Source: Acidobacteriota bacterium (GTDB lineage: Bacteria > Acidobacteriota > Vicinamibacteria > Vicinamibacterales > UBA823). From it: a stretch of DNA of 64,000 nt. The position numbers and the translations under genes are program-made. Shown here piece after piece: positions 34,653 through 44,001 of this stretch (within the stretch, counting starts at the first letter, position 1; each line of letters starts with the position of its first letter). The stretch covers positions 1-64,000 of the forward strand of contig PCAK01000032.1 in assembly GCA_002730525.1 (NCBI GenBank). The letters are read 5' to 3'. Below the pieces are notes generated by a model, which was given only the letters and a program-made list of their open reading frames with translations, was not told the origin of the DNA and searched no databases.

Positions 34653-36266
34653 CTAGTTGCCTCCGCCCGTCACGATGATGATACCGCCCTGCGCCAGCGA
34701 CGTCCGCTGGGCGCGATCGAATTCGATCCGGGCCTTCTGGTAGTCCAGAATCGCCTGCAGTTCGGCGCGCTGCGCGTCGGCTAGGTCGCGCTGGAACTGA
34801 ACGACGAAAAAGTTTGTCGACGCGCCGACCTCGAACTTGCTCTGCTCGGCGTCGAGCTGCTGCTGGGCCAGCTCACGCGCGGCGGTGGCCGCCTCGATCC
34901 GGCGCAACGAACTCTGGATCTGGAGGCCGGCGTTCGTCACTTCCGTGGCGATCTGGAGCTCCATCTGTTCGATCTGAGCCTGGGTCTGGCGGATCTGCAC
35001 TTGGGCGCGGGCATACGAGGCCTCGGCGGCGCTCTGGCCCAGCGGGTAGCTGAGCGTCATTGCCACGTTCCACGCGGGGAAGTCGTTGCCGATGAGCTGA
35101 TTCAGCGCGTCGCCATACCCGCCCGGAAGGATGTTGTCGACGTCGCCGCCGAGCCCGGATCTGACGAATTGGGTCCCGCCGATCCCCTGCATCGTGTACG
35201 AGGCCCGAACGTCGAGCGCGGGCAGCGTGGTGTCACGCGCGGCGCGGAGATTGATGTCGTTGATGTCCAGTTGCCGGCGCGATCGAGAGATGTCGGTCCG
35301 TTGCGAGAGCGCCGTGCCGACGGCGGCCTCGATGTCGATCGGCGTCGGGTCGAAGGTGGGCCGGTCGACCGGCGTGATCGTCGCTTCCCACAACTCATCG
35401 CCGGTGCCATCGACCAGCAGCCGCTTGAGGATCAGCTCGGCCGTACGCCGGATCTGCAGCGCTTCGGTCAGGACCTGCCGCCGCTGGGCGGCTTCGGCCT
35501 GGGACTGGATGATGTCGATCGGCGCCAGCGTGCCGAGTTCGACGCGGGCCTGGTTGTCCGCGATCAGACTCTCGGCCAGTTCGACGAACTGCTGCTGCAC
35601 GGCGATCGCCTCCGACGCGATGACCAGGTCCCAGTAGGCGCTGCGGACCGCGGCCTCGGTGTTCGTGACCATCCGTCGCAGATCGATGTCGGAGACCTCG
35701 CGATTGATCCGCGTGACCTCCAGCCGCTGGCGCGAGGAGTCGATCTTGAAGCCGCGGAGGAGCGGCTGCGTGTAGATCAGATCGAGGTTCGACCGGTAGC
35801 TCGGGTTGAAGCTGGAGAAGACGCTCGTCGTGCCGTTCCGGTTGTTGCTGAACGCCGCCTCGACTGACGCGCCGCCCCATCGCAGGGCCTGCCCGATGCC
35901 GGCGCTGAAGTTCGTCGAGTCGGTGATGACGCGCTGGCCGCCGTCGAGCTGCGTCGTCGATGGCTGAGCGCGTAAACTGGAGCCAAGGCTGGAGTCGAAC
36001 GTCGGGAGGAACGCCGCGTGCGCCGAGGCGACGTCCAGATCGGCAATTTGCGGATTCAATCGTTGGACGGCCAGATCGAGGTTGTTCTCGAGCGCCCGAC
36101 TCACGGCGTCATCGACCGTGAGTCGAACCGTGCGCCCGGCGGGGCGCTCCTGCGCAGCCGCCGCGGCCTGCTCGACCATGGCCGCAATCCTGGCCTCCGC
36201 GTCATTCTGCGCGGTCGCCGGGACGGCGATTCCCATCAAGACGAGTAGGAGCGTGACGAACTTCAT
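34653..36266 (-). CDS. TolC-family outer-membrane efflux protein
   Basis: A 537-residue outer-membrane factor with a signal peptide (MKFVTLLLVLMGIAVPATAQ). It shows the two-repeat layout of TolC: long helices (LTVDDAVSRALENNLDLAVQRLNPQ as the first repeat start, then SGIGQALRWG) and a second repeat with RARVQIRQTQAQIEQMELQI-like helices. The ATG at 36266 gives a proper signal peptide with a GGAGG site upstream; a start at 36401 would add 45 unrelated residues. It is the first gene of the pump operon and its stop is one base before the adaptor gene. The pump substrate is unknown. Confidence 0.92.
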   Translation of the reverse strand: MKFVTLLLVLMGIAVPATAQNDAEARIAAMVEQAAAAAQERPAGRTVRLTVDDAVSRALENNLDLAVQRLNPQIADLDVASAHAAFLPTFDSSLGSSLRAQPSTTQLDGGQRVITDSTNFSAGIGQALRWGGASVEAAFSNNRNGTTSVFSSFNPSYRSNLDLIYTQPLLRGFKIDSSRQRLEVTRINREVSDIDLRRMVTNTEAAVRSAYWDLVIASEAIAVQQQFVELAESLIADNQARVELGTLAPIDIIQSQAEAAQRRQVLTEALQIRRTAELILKRLLVDGTGDELWEATITPVDRPTFDPTPIDIEAAVGTALSQRTDISRSRRQLDINDINLRAARDTTLPALDVRASYTMQGIGGTQFVRSGLGGDVDNILPGGYGDALNQLIGNDFPAWNVAMTLSYPLGQSAAEASYARAQVQIRQTQAQIEQMELQIATEVTNAGLQIQSSLRRIEAATAARELAQQQLDAEQSKFEVGASTNFFVVQFQRDLADAQRAELQAILDYQKARIEFDRAQRTSLAQGGIIIVTGGGN

Positions 36267-36434
36267 CGGCCTGCCTCCAGCAAGAAAAGGTGCGTGGGCG
36301 TCGACGGGAGCGCGCGGGCGCGGCCGACTCCGCCTGTCTACGGTCTGAGACTCCCGGCAAGCCCGAATTCTTTCACCTGAAACTTGAGTCGACGGCGGCA
36401 CTGGTGGGTCGGGCGCACCCGGTGGCCGACGCGA

Positions 36435-36893
36435 TCACAGGCGCTGACGGTGGTCGCTGGTGCCGGAGTCCCGCTGGCGGCGCTCGTTCCGTCGGCGCTC
36501 GTTGTAGGCGTCGAGAAGTTGGCGCTGCTCGGCGGTCAGGACGCGGTGCATCCGGAAGAGCATCAGCGTTCGAGACTTCCTCAGTTCGGCGCGCGCGGCC
36601 TCCAGATGCTCGAGTTCGTGGGAAACCTCGGGTTCGGAGACTTCGTCACGCTCGAGGAGAGCGTCGAACGCCTTTTCCAGTCGGTTGAATTCGCGCCAGC
36701 CCGAGCGCAGGATCGGAATCTCGGATTCGTAGATCTCGTCGATCCGATTCACCGCGTCGGCGCTGAGCCGGAGTTCCTGCTGCACCTCTTCCGACTGCCA
36801 CCACCGGCTTCGCGACTGCGCCAGCCCATCCGGGCTCTGCGCCAGGACGAGGACGAGGGAGCACGCCGCCACTACCCATGACTTCGTCGTCAT
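36435..36893 (-). CDS. Spy/LTXXQ-like periplasmic protein
   Basis: A 152-residue protein with a signal peptide (MTTKSWVVAACSLVLVLAQ) and an all-helical mature part. The pattern VQQELRLSADAVNRIDEIYE, followed by a charged helix and RMHRVLTAEQRQLLDAYNE, resembles CpxP/Spy-type proteins, whose signature is LTxxQ; here it reads LTAEQ. Spy-like proteins sense or chaperone envelope stress. ATG 36893 has GGTGAG upstream; a start at 36917 is possible. The gene lies between ispH and the efflux operon, in the same direction as the sigma factor pair upstream. Confidence 0.72.
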   Translation of the reverse strand: MTTKSWVVAACSLVLVLAQSPDGLAQSRSRWWQSEEVQQELRLSADAVNRIDEIYESEIPILRSGWREFNRLEKAFDALLERDEVSEPEVSHELEHLEAARAELRKSRTLMLFRMHRVLTAEQRQLLDAYNERRRNERRQRDSGTSDHRQRL

Positions 36894-36952
36894 CCGGATT
36901 CTCACCGTTTCCTGCATATATAGAGGGACGACGACGGCCCCGGGACGGGTGT

Positions 36953-38191
36953 TTACCTGGAATTACTATCCGGGCCCGACCGACCGTTGCCCGCAAATCG
37001 TTCCAAACGCTGCACTACCTGCCCGATGATGGTGTTCGGCGTCGAAGCCCCGGCCGTCAGGCCGACGGCCAGGCGACCGTTTCCGGCGAGCCAGCCATCG
37101 GCGGCGACCTCCTGCTGCCTGCGGGGCAGCGCCACGTTCGACAGCGGCGCGTCGACCGGCCGGTGCCGGATCTCGGTCGGCGAGCAGAGCGATTCGGCGT
37201 CGGCGACGTGAAAGGTCGGTAGATGGGTCGAGCACATGCGCGCCAGGTTCCGGGTGTTGCTGCTGTTGTAGCCGCCGACGACGATCATCAGGTCGAGGCG
37301 CTCTTCGGCGAGAAGGCCCCGAACCGCGTCCTGGCGATCCTGCGTGGCGCTGCAGATCGTGTCGAAGGCCCTGAAGTGACCGTCCAGCGAAGCCTCACCG
37401 TAGCGGTCGATCATCGCCTGGCGGCAGAGTTCGCCGATTTCGAGCGATTCGGACATGAGCATCGTCGTCTGGTTGGCCAGGCCGATCCGCTCGAGGTCGG
37501 TATCGGGGTCGAATCCGTCGGACGCGGTGTTGCCGAACTCGGCGATGAACGCCTCCCGGTCACCGCCCGCCCGCACGTAGCCGCAGACCCGCCGCGCCTG
37601 ATCAAGGTCGAGCACCACCAGAAACCGCCCGGCGGGATACTTCAGCGTCTGCGACGCCGTCGCCCGGGTCTCTTCGTGGTGGACCTTGCCGTGGATGAGT
37701 GCGGTGAAGCCGTCCGAGGCGTATCGCTCGACGTTCTTCCAGACGTTGAGCACCGATCCGCAGGTCGTGTCGATGAGCGTGCAACCGAGGCGATCATATT
37801 CGGCCAACTCCGTGACGGTGACGCCGAAGGCCGGGATGATGATCACGGCGTCTGGTCCCAGCGGCTGACGGGGCTCGTCGGGATCGATCAGAAACCGGAT
37901 CCCCGCCGCGCGGAGTTTCTCGTTGACGTGCGGATTGTGAATGATCTCGCCCGTGAGGTACACCAACTGATCGGGGAACCGCTTGCGAGTCTGGTAGGCG
38001 TAGTCGACCGCGCGATCCACGCCGTAGCAGAACCCGAACTCCTTGGCGAGATGGACGGTGAGTCGGCCCCGGGTCCGTCGGAACCCGTGGCTCGTCATCT
38101 CGTCGACGATGGTGCTGTCGTAGTCGTCCGCCAGAGTGGCGGCGACGGCCTCCTTGAGGTCGAGGCCTTTTCGGAAGATGACGGAGGACAC
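36953..38191 (-). CDS. ispH: 4-hydroxy-3-methylbut-2-enyl diphosphate reductase (long form)
   Basis: A 412-residue IspH (LytB), the last enzyme of the methylerythritol phosphate pathway, which reduces HMBPP to IPP and DMAPP with a 4Fe-4S cluster. The three cluster cysteines are C55 (FGFCYGVDRA), C144 (DTTCGSVLNVW) and C280 (DTICSATQDRQ). The protein is about 100 residues longer than E. coli IspH (316). It belongs to the long type seen in cyanobacteria, plants and several other phyla. The start is a GTG without a clear ribosome binding site, but it is 24 bases from the anti-sigma stop, which suggests co-transcription. Confidence 0.92.
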   Translation of the reverse strand: MSSVIFRKGLDLKEAVAATLADDYDSTIVDEMTSHGFRRTRGRLTVHLAKEFGFCYGVDRAVDYAYQTRKRFPDQLVYLTGEIIHNPHVNEKLRAAGIRFLIDPDEPRQPLGPDAVIIIPAFGVTVTELAEYDRLGCTLIDTTCGSVLNVWKNVERYASDGFTALIHGKVHHEETRATASQTLKYPAGRFLVVLDLDQARRVCGYVRAGGDREAFIAEFGNTASDGFDPDTDLERIGLANQTTMLMSESLEIGELCRQAMIDRYGEASLDGHFRAFDTICSATQDRQDAVRGLLAEERLDLMIVVGGYNSSNTRNLARMCSTHLPTFHVADAESLCSPTEIRHRPVDAPLSNVALPRRQQEVAADGWLAGNGRLAVGLTAGASTPNTIIGQVVQRLERFAGNGRSGPDSNSR

Positions 38192-38215
38192 GTGAATCGA
38201 CGCGGGCTGCGCCGG

Positions 38216-38881
38216 CTATCGGCCCGCGAGCGAGACCTCTTGGATGCGCGGCGTGAGCGCGTCCAACGCGTTGAGCGCCTCGCAGTACTCGGTCGCCAGA
38301 GCGCCGTCGATCTCGGTGAGGATCATCTCGTCGTCGAGCAACCCCTGGGCGCCCCGGAGTGCAACGGCACGTGAGGCGCTCACGAAGGCATCGCCATCCA
38401 TCGTGGCGACGATCGTCTCGGCCGGTCGCGTTCCATCTCCGCGGGTGAAGTCGAGCATCTGGCCGGCGAAGACGCCGACGACCAGGCCCGCGACCATCGC
38501 GGCGGCAAGCCAGCGGTGCTGTTCGAGCGTGCGCGGGACGCTTCGGATCTTGGCAGGGAACCTGAGGACGCGGGCCGGGGCGGCGGAGCCGACGAGCGCG
38601 GCGATTCGACGCGTGATCCGCTGACGCTGCGAGGCCAGGCGCTGCGGCGTCAGCGCGGCGTCAGCATCGCTTCGGGCCACACGCTTCACGTCGCCGAGCA
38701 GAGCCACGAGCTCGTCTCGACGGCGCTGGCAGGGCTCGCACCGGGCCAGATGCTCGGCGGCATCGGCTGACAGGACCATGCCGTCCTCGACCACGCCGAC
38801 GTCCATCGAGCCGAGCATCGCCCACTCGGCCAGCGTGGCGTCGCTGAGATGCCGCCGGTTCTTGAACAGATTCCAAGTCAT
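38216..38881 (-). CDS. Zinc-binding anti-sigma factor
   Basis: A 221-residue transmembrane anti-sigma factor. The ZAS-type zinc motif H-x3-C-x2-C is present as HLARCEPCQRRR, and a single membrane helix (WLAAAMVAGLVVGVFAGQML) follows. The C-terminal domain, predicted periplasmic, would sense the stress. ATG 38881 overlaps the stop of the sigma factor gene by four bases, so it is translationally coupled to it. Binding and release of its cognate sigma factor is the expected function of such pairs. Confidence 0.9.
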   Translation of the reverse strand: MTWNLFKNRRHLSDATLAEWAMLGSMDVGVVEDGMVLSADAAEHLARCEPCQRRRDELVALLGDVKRVARSDADAALTPQRLASQRQRITRRIAALVGSAAPARVLRFPAKIRSVPRTLEQHRWLAAAMVAGLVVGVFAGQMLDFTRGDGTRPAETIVATMDGDAFVSASRAVALRGAQGLLDDEMILTEIDGALATEYCEALNALDALTPRIQEVSLAGR

Positions 38882-39552
38882 GTTCGACTCGCCTCCGTGC
38901 GATCCGCACGACGTTCGATCATCCACCGGTCGCCACCGATGAGCTTCCGCAGCGCGCGGATCGCTCTGAACTGATGGACCCGTACGGTCGATTCGTTGAC
39001 GCCTGTCACTTCACTAATCTCGCGCGCCGTATAGCCTTCGAACACCCCGAGAATCAACACCGTGCGCTGCCGTTCCGGTAGCCACTGGATTGCCGCGGCC
39101 AGATGTTCCCGTCGCTCCCGCGCCAGCAGGACCTCTTCTGGCGTCCGGTCGGCCGATGGTCGACGCTCGGCCAGGTCACGGTCGGACTCACCCGAATCGA
39201 AAATCGGGACCATCCAGCGGCTACGGCGGTTCTGCGCCTTGAGCCGGTCCAGACAGCCGTTGATGACGATCCGTGTGAACCAGACGACGAACGGCAATTC
39301 CTGCCGGAACGACGGCAGGTGCACGAACGCCTTCACGAACGCATCCTGCACCGCCTCGTCGACCTCGGCCACATCGCGCAGATAGTGATACGCGATCCGC
39401 GACGCCCGCCGCTGATGGCTGCCCACCAACTCCTCGAAGCGCTCACGCGCCCGGGCGGTGTCACCCTTGGCGAGCAGAGCCTTGATCTCGCCGGCGGTGA
39501 TGGTATCGCGATCCGTGTCAGCCGATGCTACGGTCGGCGGCTTGTGACTCAT
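38878..39552 (-). CDS. ECF-family RNA polymerase sigma factor
   Basis: A 224-residue sigma factor of the extracytoplasmic function type, SigE/RpoE-like. Region 2 is visible as DEAVQDAFVKAFVHLPSFRQ and FVVWFTRIVINGCLDRLK; region 4 as LPERQRTVLILGVFEGYTAR followed by EISEVTGVNESTVRVHQ and a helix-turn-helix. The linker between them is acidic (DSGESDRDLAERRPSADRTPEE). It starts the operon with its anti-sigma factor. The target promoters are unknown, but the downstream genes ispH, the Spy-like protein and the efflux pump run in the same direction and may belong to its regulon. Confidence 0.94.
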   Translation of the reverse strand: MSHKPPTVASADTDRDTITAGEIKALLAKGDTARARERFEELVGSHQRRASRIAYHYLRDVAEVDEAVQDAFVKAFVHLPSFRQELPFVVWFTRIVINGCLDRLKAQNRRSRWMVPIFDSGESDRDLAERRPSADRTPEEVLLARERREHLAAAIQWLPERQRTVLILGVFEGYTAREISEVTGVNESTVRVHQFRAIRALRKLIGGDRWMIERRADRTEASRT

Positions 39553-39675
39553 AAGTGGTATACGCGCTCCACGCCCAGGCGTTTACTGCGGGTCTGGGGG
39601 CAGCCCGTATCCGCCCATATTACACCGGCGGAGGGGGCACGGCAGCGAGAGGGGGAGAAGGCCGCCGGGCGTCGG

Positions 39676-40737
39676 TCAGGGCGTCGCGGAGCCGGCCCGT
39701 GCGCCGGGCCCGCGGCTCGTCAGGCGCAGCCGCCCCAGATGCTCGAGCCGCGCGCCCGCGTAGTAGTGTCCGAGGATGGCCACGAAGGACTCACCGCGCC
39801 TTGCCCGCGCGATGGCGCCGACCTGGCACAGCCCGACGCCGTGGCCGAAGCCGGTGCCGACGAACGAGAACCGGTTGCCGTCGCGACGAACGTCGAAGCG
39901 CGTGCTCTTGACGGTTCGAGCGCCGAAAGCGGCGGTGAGCACCGCCCGAAGCTCCTCGCCTCGGACCATCGGAGCCCGTTCACCGTCGATCACGACTCGC
40001 GTCGCCCGCCCAGCCACGTCGCGCTCCACCACGTCGATGCGGTCGACGCGGTTGCCGACTCGGGTGCGGGCGTCGCCGTTGAGCGCTTCCCGGAGCTGCT
40101 CAGCCGACAGGTCGAACTGCCAAGGGCGATGCGTGGCCTCCACAGGGTCGGGTACGGCGAGCAGGTAGGGCGGCGTCACGCCCCCCCAGACGATGCCGGC
40201 GTCGCTGGTGTGGCCTCCGCAGTCGGAATGGAACAGCGCCTGAATCGGGCGACCCTCGTACGCCAGGATGACCCCGCGCGTCTCGGCCGCCGCCGCGCGC
40301 GCCATCGACCGGAACCTCTCGGGATAGGCGTCGGGTGGGCGATAGACCTGGCAGTGGGTCTCCGAGCAGAGGTCGAAGCCTTCCCGCGCGTGCCGGCCGA
40401 GATTGGCGACGGCGTAGGTGCGGGCGAGCACGGCCTGCAGCCGGGCCACGTGCGTCGCCGCGACCGCCGGCAACCCGGCCAGCGCCGTCTCGGAGAGGAT
40501 CGATCCGACCACGTAGTCCTCGAGATCGCGGACGACGATCCGATGCCGCCCGTTCTCCGTGACTTGCACCCGCACGACGCGGTCGGGCGGAGCCGGGGTG
40601 GGCCGGGGCGTGGGCGCCACCCGCGGCGGGGGAGTCGTTCCGGAGGCGCAGCCGGCGGCGAGCAGGGCCAGGCCACCGAGGCTCAGCGCAAGCGCCTTGC
40701 GGCGCCAGGACCCGGTCGCATCAGCGGCGCAATTCAT
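39676..40737 (-). CDS. SpoIID/LytB-domain lipoprotein
   Basis: A 353-residue protein with a lipoprotein signal (LLAAGCASG). The SpoIID domain is clear: RVVRVQVTENGRHRIVVRDLE, then YVVGSILSETALAGLPAVA, RTYAVANLGRH, and the motifs ALFHSDCGGHT and VGTGFGHGVGLCQVGA. SpoIID proteins are lytic transglycosylases that cut stem-peptide-free peptidoglycan. The catalytic glutamate expected in the YVVGSILSE block is present. It is divergent from pckA across 182 bases. Confidence 0.9.
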   Translation of the reverse strand: MNCAADATGSWRRKALALSLGGLALLAAGCASGTTPPPRVAPTPRPTPAPPDRVVRVQVTENGRHRIVVRDLEDYVVGSILSETALAGLPAVAATHVARLQAVLARTYAVANLGRHAREGFDLCSETHCQVYRPPDAYPERFRSMARAAAAETRGVILAYEGRPIQALFHSDCGGHTSDAGIVWGGVTPPYLLAVPDPVEATHRPWQFDLSAEQLREALNGDARTRVGNRVDRIDVVERDVAGRATRVVIDGERAPMVRGEELRAVLTAAFGARTVKSTRFDVRRDGNRFSFVGTGFGHGVGLCQVGAIARARRGESFVAILGHYYAGARLEHLGRLRLTSRGPGARAGSATP

Positions 40738-40919
40738 TCGTCGAGGGTATCGGTCGCGGTCGGATCTGAGCTTAGCGCGGGCTACCGGCTCGCCGGTTGA
40801 CTCGCCTGATCGGCACGGCTACGATCACGTGATGTACTCGCGTCGTCCGAGCCCTTCTAGCGACCGTCATTCGATTTCCTTCGTGACTCTCGTCTCTACG
40901 CGTTCGAGGAACATCCGGC

Positions 40920-42515
40920 ATGGCCAATTCGGTTCGACCGGCCCGTGGGCTTGAGGCCCACGGCATCACCGACCCCTCAACCGTCCACTGGAATCTCAGC
41001 ATGCCGGCGCTGGTCGAGCACGCGATCCGGAGGGAGGAAGGGGTCATCGCCGAATCTGGCCCGCTGGTCTGCGAGACGACGCCACACACCGGCCGGTCCC
41101 CACACGACAAGTTCATCGTTCGCGAACCGTCCAGCGCGGACGATGTCTGGTGGGGCTCAGTGAACCGGGCGATCAGTCCGGAGCAGTTCGACCTGTTTCA
41201 TGCGGACCTCGCACGCCACCTCGGCGAGCGGGAGCTGTGGGTGCGCGACGCGTACGCCGGAGCGGATCCGACGTACCGCTTGCCGATCCGCGTGGTGACC
41301 GAGACGGCGTGGCACAGTCTGTTCGCGCATCACATGTTCATCCGCGAGGCCGACCCGGAGCGCCTCGCGACGCATGAGCCGGAGTTCACGGTGCTCAATG
41401 CCCCGTCATTCTCCGCGGATCCCGGCCGCCACGGCACGAACTCGACGACCGCAATCGCGATCCACTTCCAGAAGCGGTTGGTCCTGATAGCCGGAACGGC
41501 CTACGCCGGGGAGATCAAGAAGTCGATCTTCACGGTGATGAACTATCTCCTGCCGCACCGATCGGTGCTGCCGATGCACTGTTCGGCCAACCGCGGAGCT
41601 GACGGTGACGCGGCGTTGTTCTTCGGGTTGTCGGGCACGGGCAAGACGACGCTCTCCAGTGACGTGGAGCGGACGCTGATCGGCGACGACGAGCACGGCT
41701 GGTCGGACGACGGGGTCTTCAATTTCGAAGGCGGTTGCTACGCGAAGCTCATTCGGCTGTCGGCGGAGGCCGAGCCGCAGATCTACGCGACGACCCAACG
41801 GTTCGGCACGCTGCTCGAGAACGTCGTGCTGGACCCGTCGACGCGGCGACTCGATCTCGACGAGGACGCGCTGACCGAGAACACCCGTGGCGCCTATCCG
41901 ATTTCCTACATCGAGAATCACGCCCCATCGGGCCGCGGGGGGCATCCCCGGCACGTCGTCATGCTGACGGCCGACGCATTCGGCGTCCTCCCGCCGATTG
42001 CCCGGCTCACGCCAGCGGGTGCCATGTATCATTTCCTCTCCGGATACACGGCGAAGGTCGCCGGTACCGAGGAGGGTGTCACCGAGCCGGTCGCGGTGTT
42101 CAGCACCTGCTTCGGCGCGCCGTTCATGGTCTGGCACCCCGCCGTCTACGCGAAGCTGCTCGGCGAACGGATTGCCGCTCACGGCGCGACCGTGTGGCTC
42201 GTCAATACGGGATGGACGACCGGCCCGTACGGCATAGGATCGAGGATGTCGATTGCCCATACGCGGGCGATGATCCGAGCCGCGCTGACGGGTGCGCTCG
42301 ATGGCGCCCAGTTCGTGGACGACCCCGTCTTCCGTGTCGCGGTGCCGACGCATTGTCCGGGTGTGCCGGACCAGGTCTTGACGCCGCGCGACACCTGGAG
42401 CCGGCCGAGCGATTACGATGCGTACGCGAGGAAGCTGGCCGCCATGTTCCGCGACAACTTCGACGCGTTCGCCGCGGCCGCCGGTCCGGACGTCGCCGCG
42501 GCCGGGCCGTGCTGA
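40920..42515 (+). CDS. pckA: ATP-dependent phosphoenolpyruvate carboxykinase
   Basis: A 531-residue ATP-type PEPCK, which converts oxaloacetate and ATP to phosphoenolpyruvate, ADP and CO2 in gluconeogenesis. The kinase 1a motif GLSGTGKTT lies at residues 236-244 and the kinase 2 and metal motif LIGDDEHGWSDDGVFN follows. The N-terminal CETTPHTGRSPHDKFIV and RIGDE-type IAFCAGTA-like AGTAYAGEIKKSIFTVMNYLLP are also conserved. The length is normal (about 540). The gene starts with ATG 40920 and is followed by gatB 43 bases downstream in the same direction. Confidence 0.96.
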   Translation: MANSVRPARGLEAHGITDPSTVHWNLSMPALVEHAIRREEGVIAESGPLVCETTPHTGRSPHDKFIVREPSSADDVWWGSVNRAISPEQFDLFHADLARHLGERELWVRDAYAGADPTYRLPIRVVTETAWHSLFAHHMFIREADPERLATHEPEFTVLNAPSFSADPGRHGTNSTTAIAIHFQKRLVLIAGTAYAGEIKKSIFTVMNYLLPHRSVLPMHCSANRGADGDAALFFGLSGTGKTTLSSDVERTLIGDDEHGWSDDGVFNFEGGCYAKLIRLSAEAEPQIYATTQRFGTLLENVVLDPSTRRLDLDEDALTENTRGAYPISYIENHAPSGRGGHPRHVVMLTADAFGVLPPIARLTPAGAMYHFLSGYTAKVAGTEEGVTEPVAVFSTCFGAPFMVWHPAVYAKLLGERIAAHGATVWLVNTGWTTGPYGIGSRMSIAHTRAMIRAALTGALDGAQFVDDPVFRVAVPTHCPGVPDQVLTPRDTWSRPSDYDAYARKLAAMFRDNFDAFAAAAGPDVAAAGPC

Positions 42516-42558
42516 TTCTCCCCGGTGAGACACTGGGCGCGCGAGGGCCTGAAGGCTG

Positions 42559-44001
42559 ATGGAATTCGAACCGGTCATCGGTCTCGAGATTCACGCCCAA
42601 CTGCTGACCCGCACCAAGATCTTCTGCGGGTGCAGCACGCGGTTCGGCGCTCCGGCCAACAGTCACGGCTGTCCGGTCTGCCTCGGTCTGCCCGGAGCCC
42701 TGCCAGTGCTGAATCGTGCCGCGGTCGAACTCGGGATGCGGGCCGCCCTGGCCCTCGGATGCCAGATCGCCGCGACGTCGGTCTTCGCCCGCAAGAACTA
42801 CTTCTATCCGGACCTGCCGAAGGGGTACCAGATCTCTCAGTTCGAGTTGCCGCTCGCGACGGGCGGGCATCTCGCGCTCCCTGGGTCGGGCGTCGAGGTG
42901 GGCCTCACCCGTATCCATCTGGAGGAGGACGCCGGCAAGTCACTCCACGAGGGATTCGCGGATTCCCAGCGGAAGTCCTACGTCGACTTCAATCGGAGTG
43001 GCGTCCCGCTCATCGAGATCGTGACCGAGCCCGACCTGCGCTCGCCGTCGGACGCGAAGTCGTTCTTCACGACGCTGCGGGACATTCTGGTCACGCTGGA
43101 TGTGAACGACGGCAACATGGAGGAGGGGAGCCTTCGGTGCGACGCGAACGTGTCGGTGCGGCCGGCCGGTCAGTCCGCCCTCGGCGTGAAGGCCGAGGTG
43201 AAGAACCTCAACTCCTTCCGATTCCTCGAGCGCGCGCTGGAGCACGAGATCGGCAGGCAGACCGACCTGCTGCGCGCGGGCGACCGGGTCGTCCAGGAGA
43301 CGCGGCTGTGGGACGCCGCGTCCGGCCGCACGGCGGCGATGCGCAGCAAGGAAGAGGCCCACGACTACCGCTACTTTCCCGAGCCCGATCTGCCGCCGCT
43401 GCAGATCGCTCCGCCGTGGATCGACGAGGTCCGGGCGACGCTGCCCGAACTGCCGGCCGAGCGGCGCGCCCGTCTGGTGCGGGACCACGGTCTGACGCGC
43501 GACCAGGCGGAGCAGGTCATGCGCGGTCGGGCCGGGCTGACCGAGTACTTCGAAGAGGTCGTGGCGGCATCTGTTCCTGCCCGGGCGGCCATCAACTGGA
43601 CGCTGGGAGAGGTGACCCGGACGCTGAACGAGGCAGACGACCAGGTCGACGCCTTGCGCCAGCGCGTCCCGCCGGCTGCGCTGGCAGCGCTCGTCGCGCT
43701 GGTCGAGCAGAGCACGATCAGCGGGACCGTCGCCAAGGACGTGTTCGAGCAGATGTATGCCTCGAGGGAATCCGCCGCGACGATCGTGGACCGTGACGGG
43801 CTCGCGCAGATTGACGATGCCGACGCCCTCGAGGTGACGGTGCGCGAGGTGCTGGCGAGCCACGATGATGCCGTGAGCCAGTATCGGGCGGGCAAGCACG
43901 GCGCGCTCGGCTTCCTCGTGGGGCAGATGATGAAGGCGACGCGCGGCAAGGCCAACCCGAAACTGGTCAACGAGCTGCTGCGCAAGGCGATCGATGATTG
44001 A
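42559..44001 (+). CDS. gatB: Asp-tRNA(Asn)/Glu-tRNA(Gln) amidotransferase subunit B
   Basis: A 480-residue GatB, the kinase and tRNA-binding subunit of the GatCAB complex that turns mischarged Glu-tRNA(Gln) into Gln-tRNA(Gln). The N-terminus FEPVIGLEIHAQLLTRTK is the signature. The zinc-binding cysteines are visible in KIFCGCST and HGCPVCLGLPG. The GatB catalytic half continues to about residue 290, and the YqeY-like tail (residues 330-480) contains the tRNA-binding region. gatA and gatC are not in the window, so the operon is split here. Confidence 0.96.
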   Translation: MEFEPVIGLEIHAQLLTRTKIFCGCSTRFGAPANSHGCPVCLGLPGALPVLNRAAVELGMRAALALGCQIAATSVFARKNYFYPDLPKGYQISQFELPLATGGHLALPGSGVEVGLTRIHLEEDAGKSLHEGFADSQRKSYVDFNRSGVPLIEIVTEPDLRSPSDAKSFFTTLRDILVTLDVNDGNMEEGSLRCDANVSVRPAGQSALGVKAEVKNLNSFRFLERALEHEIGRQTDLLRAGDRVVQETRLWDAASGRTAAMRSKEEAHDYRYFPEPDLPPLQIAPPWIDEVRATLPELPAERRARLVRDHGLTRDQAEQVMRGRAGLTEYFEEVVAASVPARAAINWTLGEVTRTLNEADDQVDALRQRVPPAALAALVALVEQSTISGTVAKDVFEQMYASRESAATIVDRDGLAQIDDADALEVTVREVLASHDDAVSQYRAGKHGALGFLVGQMMKATRGKANPKLVNELLRKAIDD

